Counted from the first letter of the stretch, positions 17,662-27,085 are shown. The stretch is DNA of 64,000 nt from Butyricimonas faecalis (GCF_003991565.1 NZ_CP032819.1:868001-932000), one strand, 5' to 3'. Translations and numbers: made by a program. Notes: a model not told the origin generated them from the letters alone.

Positions 17662-18411
17662 TCATTTTACCCCGTCACGCGGTCCCGGCAACCCGTCCCG
17701 AAAACGAACACTCGCGTGCGTCCCGTCACAGAAAGGTTTGTTCGATGAAGCCCCGCAACGGCATAGCGTGACCCGATTACGAAGCTCATACCTCACGCCC
17801 TCCGTGTCATCAACCGGAATCCCACCCCGCACGAACAAAGGACCGCTACAACGCTCCTGCGGATCTTCCAACAACACCAACGAGGGTGCCAGTTCGTTTT
17901 CAATAAATTCCCCTTTATCCTTATCCCAAGCCTTCAAACGACCTGCCGGACAATAGTTAGCCTCCCGAATGGCCAACTCCCTGGCCTCCGGGTCATCGGA
18001 TTCCTCCACGAGATTCCAAACCCTCCCGTAAGCGTCACAAAAACGGGCAAAAGCACAATACTTCTCGTTGTCCGTCAACTCAAGCGTGGGCCCGTCAACC
18101 ACATCGGCATCTTTCAACAAAGGAATATTATCGGCCGTCAGCGAGGGATCCCAACGCGCGTGCAGGTGCGCCCCGTCGCAATACGGTTTGTTGGCAGAAG
18201 CCCCGCAACGGCATAAAGCCGTGGGTTCGTTGCGCGTGTCGTACTCACCCCCATCCCGGTATGACCACGAATGACCCTCTTCATTCTGCACGATAAACTG
18301 TTGTTTCAACAGCGGATGGCCGTACACCAGGTAAGGTCCTTTTTTATCGACCACGATGGAATACTTTTTATTGATTTCGGGTGTTCCCGGTTCTATCTCA
18401 CGTTCTTTCAT
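17662..18411 (-). CDS. CDGSH iron-sulfur domain protein (two CDGSH motifs plus Fer4_19-like domain)
   Basis: 249 residues. Two CDGSH-type [2Fe-2S] motifs are visible (CRCGASANKPYCDGAH in the N-terminal third and CRCGASSNKPFCDGTH near the C-terminus), with a central divergent 4Fe-4S mono-cluster domain (CAFARFCDAYGRVW...EANYCPAGRL). It resembles bacterial MitoNEET-like proteins thought to act in Fe-S or redox balance. It is not clearly in an operon: 133 bp separate it from yaaA upstream and 409 bp from the 5-alpha-reductase downstream. Confidence 0.88.
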   Translation of the reverse strand: MKEREIEPGTPEINKKYSIVVDKKGPYLVYGHPLLKQQFIVQNEEGHSWSYRDGGEYDTRNEPTALCRCGASANKPYCDGAHLHARWDPSLTADNIPLLKDADVVDGPTLELTDNEKYCAFARFCDAYGRVWNLVEESDDPEARELAIREANYCPAGRLKAWDKDKGEFIENELAPSLVLLEDPQERCSGPLFVRGGIPVDDTEGVRYELRNRVTLCRCGASSNKPFCDGTHASVRFRDGLPGPRDGVK

Positions 18412-18544
18412 AGGTATATCAGATTAATTATTACGATAGATATACCCGCGAAAGGCCTTTTTTGTTTCTTTCCGGACCCGATATTTTAGAAAAAGTTGCG
18501 CCCCGGGAGGCTAAGTGAAATAAGTAGTTGCGATTTTTCGCGTT

Positions 18545-19306
18545 TTACTTCTTTATCCGGGTAAAGAAATAATGTTCCTCGTCCGAGAGATCAGCGTTAA
18601 ACGCGTACCCGTCCCCATGGAAAGCTTTCAACTCTTCGGGGTCCTCGACACGGTGCATCACGATGTATCTCGTCATCGTGCCCCGCGCGATTTTGGCATA
18701 CGTGCGAACCGTCTCGTATTTACCCTCCCGCCATTCCTGAAATTCCGGCGTGATCACCCTCACCTCTTTCCTCAACTCGTCCATCTTCAACGCACCTTGA
18801 ATATCCATACTGGCCAGATTTACCATAACCCCTCCCACTTTACGCACGTCTTCCAATAATGGTGTCGTTAATTTCGGCACCCAGTAATCGTACAGGTTTG
18901 CCCCGTCCAACTTCACGGCAAAAGCGATCCGATAAGCCTGTATCAAATCCAACGGACGCACCAAACCATAAAGCGTCGAAATTATTCGCACGCGATTTTG
19001 GGCGTACTTCAAGTCCTCCAACGAGAAAGAAGCCGGGTCGATGGCTTTGAACACGCTCCCGTTGTAAGCCAACAGTGCCTGTTTGCGAGGATTCGAAAGC
19101 GATCCGAATTTTTGATAACGTTCGTAATTCTCCGCCGCCAGTTTGGGGCTGATTTTCAACATTTTCTCCAACTCGGACGCGGAGAAACGACGCATCTGTT
19201 CCGCCAGGTATTCCGCCTCTTCCGCGTACTCCGGGGTGGTGCCCGGGAGTTCTTGTTCCACCACGGACATATCCATGGTTTTGGCCGGTGATAAAATAAC
19301 TAACAT
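18545..19306 (-). CDS. yaaA: Peroxide stress protein YaaA (DUF328/UPF0246)
   Basis: 253 residues, standard family length. It starts MLVILSPAKTMDM and contains the family motif LLAYNGSVFKAIDP and the C-terminal HGDGYAFNADLSDEEHYFF segment. In E. coli YaaA lowers free iron and protects DNA under hydrogen peroxide stress; it has a DNA-binding fold. It lies 14 bp downstream of the copper ATPase gene and is probably cotranscribed, giving a small metal/oxidative stress unit. Confidence 0.93.
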   Translation of the reverse strand: MLVILSPAKTMDMSVVEQELPGTTPEYAEEAEYLAEQMRRFSASELEKMLKISPKLAAENYERYQKFGSLSNPRKQALLAYNGSVFKAIDPASFSLEDLKYAQNRVRIISTLYGLVRPLDLIQAYRIAFAVKLDGANLYDYWVPKLTTPLLEDVRKVGGVMVNLASMDIQGALKMDELRKEVRVITPEFQEWREGKYETVRTYAKIARGTMTRYIVMHRVEDPEELKAFHGDGYAFNADLSDEEHYFFTRIKK

Positions 19307-19320
19307 GGTTTATATTATGG

Positions 19321-21549
19321 CTACAATTTTTTCCATTTGATTCTCAAACTATTCGTCACGACGGATACCGAACTGAAAGCCATCGCGGCCGCCGCGATCA
19401 TCGGGTTGAGTAAAAACCCGTCGATCCCGTACAATACCCCTGCCGCTAAAGGGATACCGATTATGTTATAAATAAACGCCCAGAACAAATTTTGTCGAAT
19501 CGCCCGCACCGTCTGACGCGAAAGCGCGATGGCACGGGGAATCACGTTCAAGTCGGAAGTAATCAACGTCACCTTGGCCACATCCATGGCAATATCCGAT
19601 CCTTTACCCATGGCAATGCTCACGTCGGCCCGTGCCAATGCCTGCGAATCGTTGATCCCGTCTCCCACCATGGCCACCACTTTCCCCTCGTGTTGCAAAG
19701 CCTCCACGAAATCAGCCTTCTCTCCGGGCATCACCTCGGCCTTAAAATGACGAATGCCCACCCGGTCTGCCACGGCACGAGCCGTTAAGGCATTATCCCC
19801 GGTCAGCATATAAACGTCAATTCCTTTTTCATGTAGTGTCGCTACCGCCTGACGGGAGCTCTCCTTGATCTTGTCGGCAATGGCAATCAAAGCCAGCACC
19901 CGGTTCTCCCCGGCAAAAAAGACAACCGTTTTACCGTCTCCTTCCCACCGGACGGCAAGTTTCTCGTTGTCATCGTCTAAAACGAGATGATTTACCTCCA
20001 GCAAAGCCCGGTTCCCGACGAGATATGTCTCATCCCCGACTTTTGCCGTCACGCCTTTACCGGTTTGATTTTCGAAGTCCGAAACCGATATTTCGTTCAC
20101 GGCGCTTCCCTTGAATTTCTGCACCACGGCATCTGCCAACGGATGTTCCGAACGCCGTTCGATCTCCAGCAGGATGGATCGATAACGCTCGTCTTCCGAT
20201 TCCCCCGTCCAGTGAATATCCGTCACGACAGGTTTTCCCTCCGTGATCGTTCCCGTTTTATCCAGCACGATCGCGTTCACCCGATACATCAACTCCAAGC
20301 TCTCGGCATCTTTGATCAGTATGTTATGTTCCGCCCCTTTGCCTATCCCGACCATGATTGCCGTAGGCGTGGCCAATCCCAGCGCGCACGGGCAAGCTAT
20401 AACCAACACCGTGATGGAGGTCAGCAAAGCATGAGTGAAAGCAAGGTCGCCCCCTGCCAGCATCCACACGATAAACGTGATCACGGCAATCCCCATCACC
20501 ACCGGGACAAAAATTCCGGCAATACGATCCACCAGTTTCTGCACGGGAGCTTTACTTCCCTGCGCTTCCTGCACCATCCGGATGATATTGGCCAACACGG
20601 TTTCTCCTCCCACCTTATCGGCACGGAAACGAAAACTTCCCTTCTCGTTTATCGTCCCGGCATACACGGGTTGTCCCTTCACCTTTTCCACGGGTAGCGA
20701 CTCCCCGGTAATCATGCTCTCGTCGACAAAAGAAGACCCCTCCGTCACTTCACCATCCACCGGGATTTTCTCCCCCGGTTTCACGACCAGAATATCCCCT
20801 ACCGCCACTTCACGAATCGGTACCTCCTCCTCACTACCGTCGGCAAGGATTTTAGTCACCGTCTTGGGCTGCAATCCCATCAATTTCTTGATTGCCGTCG
20901 AGGTGCTGAACTTGGCTTTTGCCTCCAGCAAGCGTCCCAACAGGATCAAGGCAATAATCACCGCCGCGGCCTCGTAGTACACGTGTGCCTCCAGTCCCCG
21001 ACTTGTCCAGTATTCCGGCCAAATCGTGTTGAACAGGCTGAATAAAAACGCCACGCCCGTACTGACAGCCACCAACGTATCCATGTTCGCACGCCCGTGT
21101 TTCAACTGCATGTAGGCATGGACAAAAAAGCCACGCCCGAAAAGCGCCATCACCGGGATGGTAAAGGCCAGCATAATCCAGTTGCCATAAGGCATGTGCA
21201 TGAAAAACATACCGATCACGAAGACGGGTATTGCCAAAACAATAGCCCCGATCGTCTTTCGTTTTAACGCGAGAAATTCTTCCCGCTGCAAACGATCCGC
21301 CTGATCCGTATCTTCCGTATTTTCCACCACCAGGTCGTAACCGGCAGCCTCCACGGCTTTTTGAAGTTCCACGGGTGTAACTACCCGCGGATTATAATCC
21401 ACTAAGACGGTTGAAGCAGCAAAATTTACCTTTGCCTCGTAAACTCCCTCTTGAGCACCAAGTGTCGTTTCCACGTTCAAAGCGCAAACGGCACAACTCA
21501 TGCCCAAAACTTGGAAGGTCTCTTTCGTATGAATTTCTTTTTCTGACAT
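19321..21549 (-). CDS. copA: Copper-translocating P1B-type ATPase
   Basis: 742 residues. One N-terminal HMA domain with GMSCAVC (metal-binding CxxC), eight expected membrane helices, the CPC motif in helix 6 ([13 protein letters not shown]), the phosphorylation site DKTGTITEG and hinge [20 protein letters not shown]. The CPC plus HMA pattern fits Cu(I) export. It precedes yaaA by 14 bp. A perfect palindrome 23 bp upstream of the start codon is a candidate metal-responsive operator. Confidence 0.95.
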   Translation of the reverse strand: MSEKEIHTKETFQVLGMSCAVCALNVETTLGAQEGVYEAKVNFAASTVLVDYNPRVVTPVELQKAVEAAGYDLVVENTEDTDQADRLQREEFLALKRKTIGAIVLAIPVFVIGMFFMHMPYGNWIMLAFTIPVMALFGRGFFVHAYMQLKHGRANMDTLVAVSTGVAFLFSLFNTIWPEYWTSRGLEAHVYYEAAAVIIALILLGRLLEAKAKFSTSTAIKKLMGLQPKTVTKILADGSEEEVPIREVAVGDILVVKPGEKIPVDGEVTEGSSFVDESMITGESLPVEKVKGQPVYAGTINEKGSFRFRADKVGGETVLANIIRMVQEAQGSKAPVQKLVDRIAGIFVPVVMGIAVITFIVWMLAGGDLAFTHALLTSITVLVIACPCALGLATPTAIMVGIGKGAEHNILIKDAESLELMYRVNAIVLDKTGTITEGKPVVTDIHWTGESEDERYRSILLEIERRSEHPLADAVVQKFKGSAVNEISVSDFENQTGKGVTAKVGDETYLVGNRALLEVNHLVLDDDNEKLAVRWEGDGKTVVFFAGENRVLALIAIADKIKESSRQAVATLHEKGIDVYMLTGDNALTARAVADRVGIRHFKAEVMPGEKADFVEALQHEGKVVAMVGDGINDSQALARADVSIAMGKGSDIAMDVAKVTLITSDLNVIPRAIALSRQTVRAIRQNLFWAFIYNIIGIPLAAGVLYGIDGFLLNPMIAAAAMAFSSVSVVTNSLRIKWKKL

Positions 21550-21571
21550 TTTACTTTGTTTGAGTATATGT

Positions 21572-21587
21572 TTACGGAATACCGTAA
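21572..21587. promoter_or_regulatory. Palindromic operator candidate upstream of copA
   Basis: TTACGG AATA CCGTAA, a perfect 6-bp dyad around a 4-base centre, 23 bp upstream of the copA start. Its position suits a repressor or activator of copper efflux. No regulator gene is adjacent, so the binding protein is unknown. Confidence 0.5.
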
Positions 21588-21750
21588 CGTTGGGTTACAA
21601 GTTTACCATGAACAACACTTGAGTTGCATCAAATCTTATACCAGCGATATGTTTTGTTTGGATATTTTCAATGATTACTTTCATACATTGTAAAATGATA
21701 TATAATTACCCATATTTCAATAGAACATTCTGAATCAACACCAATTTTGC

Positions 21751-21758
21751 TATATTTG
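21751..21758 (+). promoter_or_regulatory. -7 promoter element of the FN3 protein gene
   Basis: TATATTTG, followed by C, matches the Bacteroidetes -7 consensus 30 bp upstream of the start codon. No good -33 element was seen. Confidence 0.5.
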
Positions 21759-21788
21759 CATATATATTAATTACTAAATAATCAAGTT

Positions 21789-22169
21789 ATGAAAAAAATC
21801 AATCGAAACATTTTTAAGCCATTCATGTTTATTTGTTTGGGCTTAATGGCTGTAGTGCTTATGAGTGCAAGAGCGTATGATCCTCCTGGAGCACCAGGGA
21901 AACCTGAAATGGTTGACGTCGGGGATGATTGGTGTACAATTAAATTTACTCCACCCGAAACCGACAACGGTTCTCCTATAACCACTTATCTCATTGATCG
22001 CAGATATAAAGGAGGAGTTTGGGAACGGTGTGCTGAGAAACTTCTATACAAAATAACGATTAGAGATCTTATTGAAGGCAGTGAAGTTGAATTTCGTGTT
22101 AGTGCCGTAAACGCTGGAGGAGAAGGTCCTCATTCTGCTTCCAGTGGATTTATCTTCATCAAAGAATAG
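21789..22169 (+). CDS. Small secreted fibronectin type III domain protein
   Basis: 126 residues. A signal peptide (about 1-34, hydrophobic MFICLGLMAVVLMSARA) is followed by a single FN3 domain: PGAPGKPEMVDVGDDWCTIKFTPP, split here as PGAPGKPEMVDV and CTIKFTPPETDNGSPITTY, ending VSAVNAGGEGPHSAS. A lone FN3 domain without an enzyme is unusual; it could be a surface adhesin or binding protein. It is a single gene with its own promoter and terminator at the edge of the mobile region. The function is unknown. Confidence 0.8.
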   Translation: MKKINRNIFKPFMFICLGLMAVVLMSARAYDPPGAPGKPEMVDVGDDWCTIKFTPPETDNGSPITTYLIDRRYKGGVWERCAEKLLYKITIRDLIEGSEVEFRVSAVNAGGEGPHSASSGFIFIKE

Positions 22170-22197
22170 TCAATTATTTCAAAAATGTCAAACAATC

Positions 22198-22232
22198 AAA
22201 AAGGGCGTATCTAACAAGGCACACCCTTTTTT
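22198..22232 (+). terminator. Rho-independent terminator after the FN3 gene
   Basis: Stem AAAAAGGGCGT / ACACCCTTTTT with one mismatch and a run of six T, 29 bp past the stop codon. Confidence 0.8.
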
Positions 22233-22268
22233 CGGACACAACTTTTGTGATTAGGGAAAATAGTTGAT

Positions 22269-22430
22269 TGATAACGAGTTAGTAAATGACACAAGTACGG
22301 ATTTATCCGTATAAACATTATTTCGCTAAGGAAACTACTCTTTTCATGTAGGTTTCTATGTAGGTTAATTAATACCAATTGATTCCTACTAATGCGAATT
22401 AATAATAAGTCATTAACTAACTCGTTATCA
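22269..22430. repeat. 22-bp inverted repeat flanking a 118-bp spacer upstream of the integrase
   Basis: The arms at 22269-22290 and 22409-22430 are reverse complements with one mismatch (TGATAACGAGTTAGT core). The spacer contains a 14-bp dyad around TT (TACGGAT TT ATCCGTA, 22296-22311) and a doubled ATGTAGGTT. The right arm ends 5 bp before the integrase start codon. It may be the recombinase arm/core sites and one element end (att), or the integrase operator. Confidence 0.6.
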
Positions 22431-22434
22431 GTCT

Positions 22435-23712
22435 ATGTACACGATTAACATCAGGGGTAAGCAGAACCCGAAAGACACCAAGATGGTCAAGCTGGAGATA
22501 ATTTTCTTCAAGACCGGTTACGCCCGTGTGCCGAAGGTTATAAACATCACAGGGCTATTAAAAGACTGGGATGTCAAGTCTCAGAGTTTCCGTGTAGGGA
22601 GTGCGGAGGCCACTACCAAGAACAAACTGCTTTTCGATTTGCGAACCAAATATCTGCATGTCGCCGATACCTGGGAGATGGAAGGCAGGAACTGGTCGCC
22701 CGTCCAGCTATCACATTGCTTCGATGAAATCAAGGCGGCCAAACCCGAGGTCAAAGTAAAGAGTGTCCAGCAGATGATCGATTATCTTGAAGAGACATTC
22801 AAAAACAAGAAACGCATCAAGAACGGTCAGATTGTCGACAGCACGACCAATGCTAAACGGTATGTCTATCTCAAGCGTGAACTGCAGGCGTTTACAAAGG
22901 AAAAATATGAAAAAGCCTTTTCCTCTTATTTCTTTACGGATATTACAGAAGAGTTTCTTCTTGACTTTGCGTTTTGGCTTAAAGAAAGAGGTATCAGAAA
23001 TGGCAACAAGGCCGGACTTACACACAAACTAAGGTTGCTCCGTGCCGTATGCAGGCAGGCAGAAAAGAAAGAGATGTACGGGGTGAATATGGATAACTTC
23101 CTCTGTCTCGGTGATGATATTAATTGGCCGGAAACCACTTCAAGAGCAGTTCCGGAAACAGTCATAGCTAAAATCGCAAATGTTGACCGTACCTTGTTTA
23201 CGAAAAAAGAGCAGTTGCATCTTGATTTGTTCCTGTTCAGCTACTATACCGGAGGTATGGCGAATGTCGATGTATGTAACCTGACATGGGATTTGGTCCA
23301 GGAAGACCGCATCGTCTATGAACGTATCAAGTTTCCCAAAACAGCCAAACCGGAATTACTCAGTAAAGCAAAAGCCATCATGAATAAATACCGTGGGCAA
23401 AGTTATGGAAATTATGTATTTCCTGTTTTTACTCATAAACACACGACCACTTCCAAGAAGACTACACGTGTCAAGCAAATTTCCACACGCCTTTCACAAA
23501 CCTTGACGAAAGCATGCAAGATGTTGCGCATTAAAGAAAACATCACATGGTATTCCGCCCGTGGCTCTTTCATATCGAAGATGGTAGATGCCGGTAATAA
23601 TCCGTATGTGGTTGCAGAGATGGCTGGTAACAGCCCATTGACCATCTATAAGCATTACTACAAGAATACAAAGCGGGAAGAAATCAAGCGGCAGATGGAA
23701 GAAATGTTCTGA
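22435..23712 (+). CDS. Tyrosine-type site-specific recombinase with atypical catalytic boxes
   Basis: 425 residues. An N-terminal arm-binding domain (MYTINIRGKQNPKDTKMVKL), a SAM-like core-binding domain (about 115-210) and a C-terminal catalytic domain are visible. Box I reads YTGGMANVD, box II SARGSF and box III GNSPLTIYKHYY. The nucleophile Tyr and box II Arg are present, but the usual box II and III histidines and box I Arg are not, going further than IntDOT-type enzymes, which lack only the box I Arg. It opens the accessory region and may be the integrase of the element or a diverged invertase. Confidence 0.85.
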   Translation: MYTINIRGKQNPKDTKMVKLEIIFFKTGYARVPKVINITGLLKDWDVKSQSFRVGSAEATTKNKLLFDLRTKYLHVADTWEMEGRNWSPVQLSHCFDEIKAAKPEVKVKSVQQMIDYLEETFKNKKRIKNGQIVDSTTNAKRYVYLKRELQAFTKEKYEKAFSSYFFTDITEEFLLDFAFWLKERGIRNGNKAGLTHKLRLLRAVCRQAEKKEMYGVNMDNFLCLGDDINWPETTSRAVPETVIAKIANVDRTLFTKKEQLHLDLFLFSYYTGGMANVDVCNLTWDLVQEDRIVYERIKFPKTAKPELLSKAKAIMNKYRGQSYGNYVFPVFTHKHTTTSKKTTRVKQISTRLSQTLTKACKMLRIKENITWYSARGSFISKMVDAGNNPYVVAEMAGNSPLTIYKHYYKNTKREEIKRQMEEMF

Positions 23713-23856
23713 CCAGACATATCCATAAAGTTGTAAACACCTTGACAATTTCTCTGATGGATAAATCATACGGTATAATGGCTGTTAAAAGTCATTGATT
23801 ACCAATGTGATATTTATTATATTGACAGAATCGCTCTTATTCTTGATTATTTTCAC

Positions 23857-23864
23857 TACCTTTG
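23857..23864 (+). promoter_or_regulatory. -7 promoter element of the H1-like gene
   Basis: TACCTTTG matches TAnnTTTG, 26 bp upstream of the start at 23891. Confidence 0.5.
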
Positions 23865-23890
23865 TAGTCAATAACTTAAATAATATTTAT

Positions 23891-24067
23891 ATGAAAGAGT
23901 TGGTTTCAAAGATACAGGAAGTATATGCTACATTCTCCACGGATGCGGCACTTCAGATTGAAAAAGGCAACAAGGCCGCAGGTACCCGTGCCCGCAAGAC
24001 TTCGTTGGAATTGGAAAAACTGATGAAAGAGTTTCGTAAGGTTTCCTTGGAAGAATCCAAGAAATAG
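23891..24067 (+). CDS. Histone H1-like protein (Hc1 family)
   Basis: 58 residues starting MKELVSKIQEVYATFSTDAA and rich in Lys, Arg, Ala and Glu, with RARKTSLELEKLMKEFRKVS. It matches the short Hc1-like proteins widespread in Bacteroidetes. ATG 23891 is preferred over the longer upstream frame (from 23795), whose extra residues are hydrophobic and overlap the promoter. It probably binds DNA or RNA as a nucleoid-associated protein. Confidence 0.85.
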   Translation: MKELVSKIQEVYATFSTDAALQIEKGNKAAGTRARKTSLELEKLMKEFRKVSLEESKK

Positions 24068-24362
24068 CCTTTACACGTCCGGTCGTTATCACATAATGCC
24101 GGTTCTTCTGCAGATGCGGCATAAAAACCATATTGGCAGAACGACATAATAAAATACGGAAAGCGTTAGCTTTTGTCATGCACCGAAATCTGGTAAATTT
24201 CACTTATCCGCAGGACAAACAGTTTTCGCCTATGCTTTTGCGTGGGCTTAACTTGTTTGCGGATAGGTTTACCAGAACCTCGGTGCTACGGGTTATGTCC
24301 CACGCTTTTTGGTCTTGGTACATTGAATGCTTGACGGGACTCAAGCCAAATACGGAGATATT
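24068..24362. other. Non-coding region with inverted repeat
   Basis: No convincing gene. An inverted repeat lies at 24189-24212 and 24258-24276: TCTGGTAAA and TATCCGCA recur in reverse complement, with 7 bases between the two blocks on the left and 2 on the right. It could be a structured RNA, a replication or packaging site, or a decayed gene. Confidence 0.4.
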
Positions 24363-24599
24363 ATGAACGACATGAATCTGATGGATGAACTTTTGAAAAT
24401 TCCTGCTGATGCAACTGCCGCCACCGTACAAGGCATAGAAATGCTTCTTATCGATGAAAACAAGGCGGGGGCTTTATTGGAGTCGGATCCTAATGACAAC
24501 ACCATCCACGAATGCCTTTTAAGCAACGGCCGTTTCCTGTTCCAATCGGACAATGCCAACCTCGTTGCCCTGTATAAAGTAACAGGATCATCTGAATAA
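24363..24599 (+). CDS. Hypothetical protein, 78 residues
   Basis: Starts MNDMNLMDELLKIPADATAA; acidic, soluble, no membrane segment and no recognised domain. The ATG at 24363 is chosen over an upstream one (24327) because the extra residues look non-coding and lie in an apparently non-coding stretch. It sits between the H1-like gene and a convergent HU gene. The function is unknown. Confidence 0.5.
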   Translation: MNDMNLMDELLKIPADATAATVQGIEMLLIDENKAGALLESDPNDNTIHECLLSNGRFLFQSDNANLVALYKVTGSSE

Positions 24600-24622
24600 C
24601 GCTCCTGTTGCATATAATCACC

Positions 24623-24904
24623 TTATTTGTCTGATTTCATCCTTCCTGCAAAGGCTTTTGACGGCTTGAATGCCGGGATATTGTGGGCAGGCACTATCAC
24701 CGTGGTATTCCTGCTTATGTTGCGTGCTGTCTTTTCCGCACGGTGCTTGATGATGAAACTGCCGAAGCCGCGAAGATAAACCTCCTCGCCGTTTATCATG
24801 GAAGACTTTACGCTATCCATGAATCCTTCGACAACTTGTAACACGACCTGCTTCTCCAGACCGGTCTGCGTTGCTATTTCCCTGACGATATCCGCTTTTG
24901 TCAT
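24623..24904 (-). CDS. HU/IHF-family DNA-binding protein
   Basis: 93 residues with the full HU fold: MTKADIVREIATQTGLEK at the N-terminus, the GFGSF hinge and the beta-arm NTTVIVPAHNIPAFKPSKAF. HU-type proteins bend DNA and assist recombinases and phage packaging. It is convergent with the 78-residue ORF gene and divergent from the DUF5675 gene, so it is transcribed separately. Presence next to an integrase suggests a role as accessory factor for the element. Confidence 0.94.
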   Translation of the reverse strand: MTKADIVREIATQTGLEKQVVLQVVEGFMDSVKSSMINGEEVYLRGFGSFIIKHRAEKTARNISRNTTVIVPAHNIPAFKPSKAFAGRMKSDK

Positions 24905-25040
24905 ATTAACTCTTGATTAAATACTGTCAATCCGTTCACAAAGATACATCATTTCCTGAAATATCCTCCTTTTACAAACACATATAATAAACATTAGCCG
25001 GCGTCCGTCTCTACTCTTTCGATACAAATAGTATCGAAGT

Positions 25041-25475
25041 ATGAAGCTGACACTCAACCGCAAATTCAAAGGTCAGACCTATACCATAGGTGACCTGTCC
25101 ATCGACGGCAAATTTTTCTGTAATACCATCGAAGATGCCGTGAGGGAACTTCCGGCAACCTGTCCGGATACTCCTCGCGGCCGTTCCTGTACCTGCAAGG
25201 AAAAGGTCTATGCCAAGACTGCCATTCCTGCCGGGACTTATAAAGTCACTCTTCAGTACAGTCCCAGGTACAAGAAGAAAATGCCATATCTGCATGATGT
25301 GCCGCATTTCCTCGGCATCCTGATCCATTCCGGCAATACCGAAGTCGATTCCGCCGGCTGTATCATCGTGGGAAAGAATACGGTCAAGGGAAAAGTTTTG
25401 GAATCCCGTACTACATTCCAAAAACTGTATGCTATACTCGAGTCCGAAAGGGACATAACCATTCAGATTGTATAA
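25041..25475 (+). CDS. DUF5675 family protein
   Basis: 144 residues. The pattern DGKFFCNTIEDAVRE, IPAGTYKVTLQYSPRYKKKMPYL and HSGNTEVDSAGCIIVG fits DUF5675, found in many phages and prophage-like regions. The Cys/His arrangement (HSGN...SAGC) recalls the catalytic segment of L,D-transpeptidase/YkuD-like folds, but an enzymatic role is unproven. It starts a three-gene plus-strand run with the terminase (5 bp gap) and a phage-like protein. Confidence 0.75.
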   Translation: MKLTLNRKFKGQTYTIGDLSIDGKFFCNTIEDAVRELPATCPDTPRGRSCTCKEKVYAKTAIPAGTYKVTLQYSPRYKKKMPYLHDVPHFLGILIHSGNTEVDSAGCIIVGKNTVKGKVLESRTTFQKLYAILESERDITIQIV

Positions 25476-25480
25476 ATCTA

Positions 25481-27070
25481 ATGGCGGTCAACAGGCTCAA
25501 ACCACCCAGAAACCTGCGCATCGAGTTCAAACCGTCCCCACGGCAGTATGAACTCTGGAAACTGTTGCAACCGAACTATTGTCCCCATTGTGGCGGGGAG
25601 ATCGAGCAAATCCTTATCGGCTATGACCAGCAAGGCAACCCTCAGTACAGGCCCCAATGCAGGCATTGCAAGTCGCAGAACCTGCCGCAGCTGATACTGG
25701 GAGGCGGAGCGGCCGGCGGCGGAAAATCGTATATCGGCAGCGTTTGGCTGGTGTCTTCATGTATCCGGTTCGAGAATATCCGTGCGGTGGTGGCCCGTAA
25801 GACACTCAAGTCGTTGAAGGAATCGACATGGAATACCATCAAGTCGATTCTGAAGGATTGGGGACTGAAAGAGGATACAAACTACAAGATAAACAACCTC
25901 GAAGGCACGCTCACATTCTGGAATGACTCGGTCATCATCATGAAGGAGATGGCGGATATCCCCAGCGACCCCAACTTCGAGCGTTTCGGCTCTTCGGAAT
26001 ACACCATCGCCATGGTGGACGAGGTGTCGGAAATCTCGGAACGGGCCGTCGAAGTGCTGTTCTCCCGTCTCCGCTGGAGAACCCATGAGACATTCAAGAC
26101 TCCGAGAATGCTGCTCACCACCAATCCGACGATTAACTGGGTGCGTTCCCGCTTCGTGCAGGACGAAAACGGAGACAAGGTCATCTGCCGCGAGGGTGAA
26201 GCGTATATACCTTTTTCCGTGTTTGACAACCCGAATATCGCTTTCCGTCAGGTGTACGAGGCGGCCCTGAACAAGATCCGGGATCAGGCGACAAAGGAAC
26301 GCCTGCTCTATGGCAACTGGGATTTCGTGGAAGCCAACGATATGGCGATTTATAACAGTTTCGACGGCTCCCGGCATCTCGTTACCGGACTGAAAGAAAA
26401 AGCATACGATCCGACCAAGCCGCTCATCACGGTGTGGGACTTCAATGTTGCCCCCCAAATGTCGGTGCTCTCCGCACAAATAGACTATGAAAACAGGAAG
26501 GTCTATATACTGGAAGAGATACTCGGCAAGCCGGAGGAAAAGGAGAACAACACACCTGCGTTGGCACGGAAAGTACGCTTAAAACTTTACCGGGACAAGC
26601 ATATCGGCGGAGTGGATGTGACCGGTGACCCTTCCGGGTTACAACGCTCCACCACCAACGAGGACGGCATCAACAACTATACCATCATCACGGACACTTT
26701 CGGCAGAGGAATCCTGCGACCGAAGGTAAAGCTATTACGCAAGCAGCCTCCGCAGGCTACACGGTGCGAGTTCGTCAACGAGGTATTCGGGGGCTATGAA
26801 GGCTGGGAGATACAAATCGATATCAAATGTCGCAAACTTACCCAGGATCTGATTTACCAGCTTCGTAACGAGGACGGTACCAAGAGCAAACAGAAGACCA
26901 CCGACCCGAAAACCGGTGTCAAATATGAACGGTACGGGCACTTGTCCGACTGCCTTGACTACCTGCTCTGTTACTACCTGCGTGACAGCTGGTACAAGTT
27001 CAAGAGCGGAGGCGACGGGAACGGGTATGTGGTATCCACATCGGTAATTCAGGAAGGATTTTCATACTAA
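25481..27070 (+). CDS. Phage terminase large subunit
   Basis: 529 residues. A zinc ribbon-like insertion (Cys34, 37, 60, 63) precedes Walker A GGGAAGGGKS at 74-83. The Walker B region is YTIAMVDEVSE, and a RuvC-like nuclease half shows the Asp in VWDFNVAP, a second acid in GVDVTGDPSG and a third in HLSDCLDYLL. The enzyme packages and cuts phage DNA concatemers. It is intact, but no portal, protease or capsid gene follows, which is unusual for a prophage and hints at a satellite or remnant. Confidence 0.88.
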   Translation: MAVNRLKPPRNLRIEFKPSPRQYELWKLLQPNYCPHCGGEIEQILIGYDQQGNPQYRPQCRHCKSQNLPQLILGGGAAGGGKSYIGSVWLVSSCIRFENIRAVVARKTLKSLKESTWNTIKSILKDWGLKEDTNYKINNLEGTLTFWNDSVIIMKEMADIPSDPNFERFGSSEYTIAMVDEVSEISERAVEVLFSRLRWRTHETFKTPRMLLTTNPTINWVRSRFVQDENGDKVICREGEAYIPFSVFDNPNIAFRQVYEAALNKIRDQATKERLLYGNWDFVEANDMAIYNSFDGSRHLVTGLKEKAYDPTKPLITVWDFNVAPQMSVLSAQIDYENRKVYILEEILGKPEEKENNTPALARKVRLKLYRDKHIGGVDVTGDPSGLQRSTTNEDGINNYTIITDTFGRGILRPKVKLLRKQPPQATRCEFVNEVFGGYEGWEIQIDIKCRKLTQDLIYQLRNEDGTKSKQKTTDPKTGVKYERYGHLSDCLDYLLCYYLRDSWYKFKSGGDGNGYVVSTSVIQEGFSY

Positions 27071-27085
27071 TAACGGAACAAGGAT

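Noticed and set aside
24133..24366. Plus-strand frame of 77 codons upstream of the 78-residue hypothetical gene
   Set aside because: Covers the inverted repeat region, overlaps the start of the next gene and has a non-protein-like composition.
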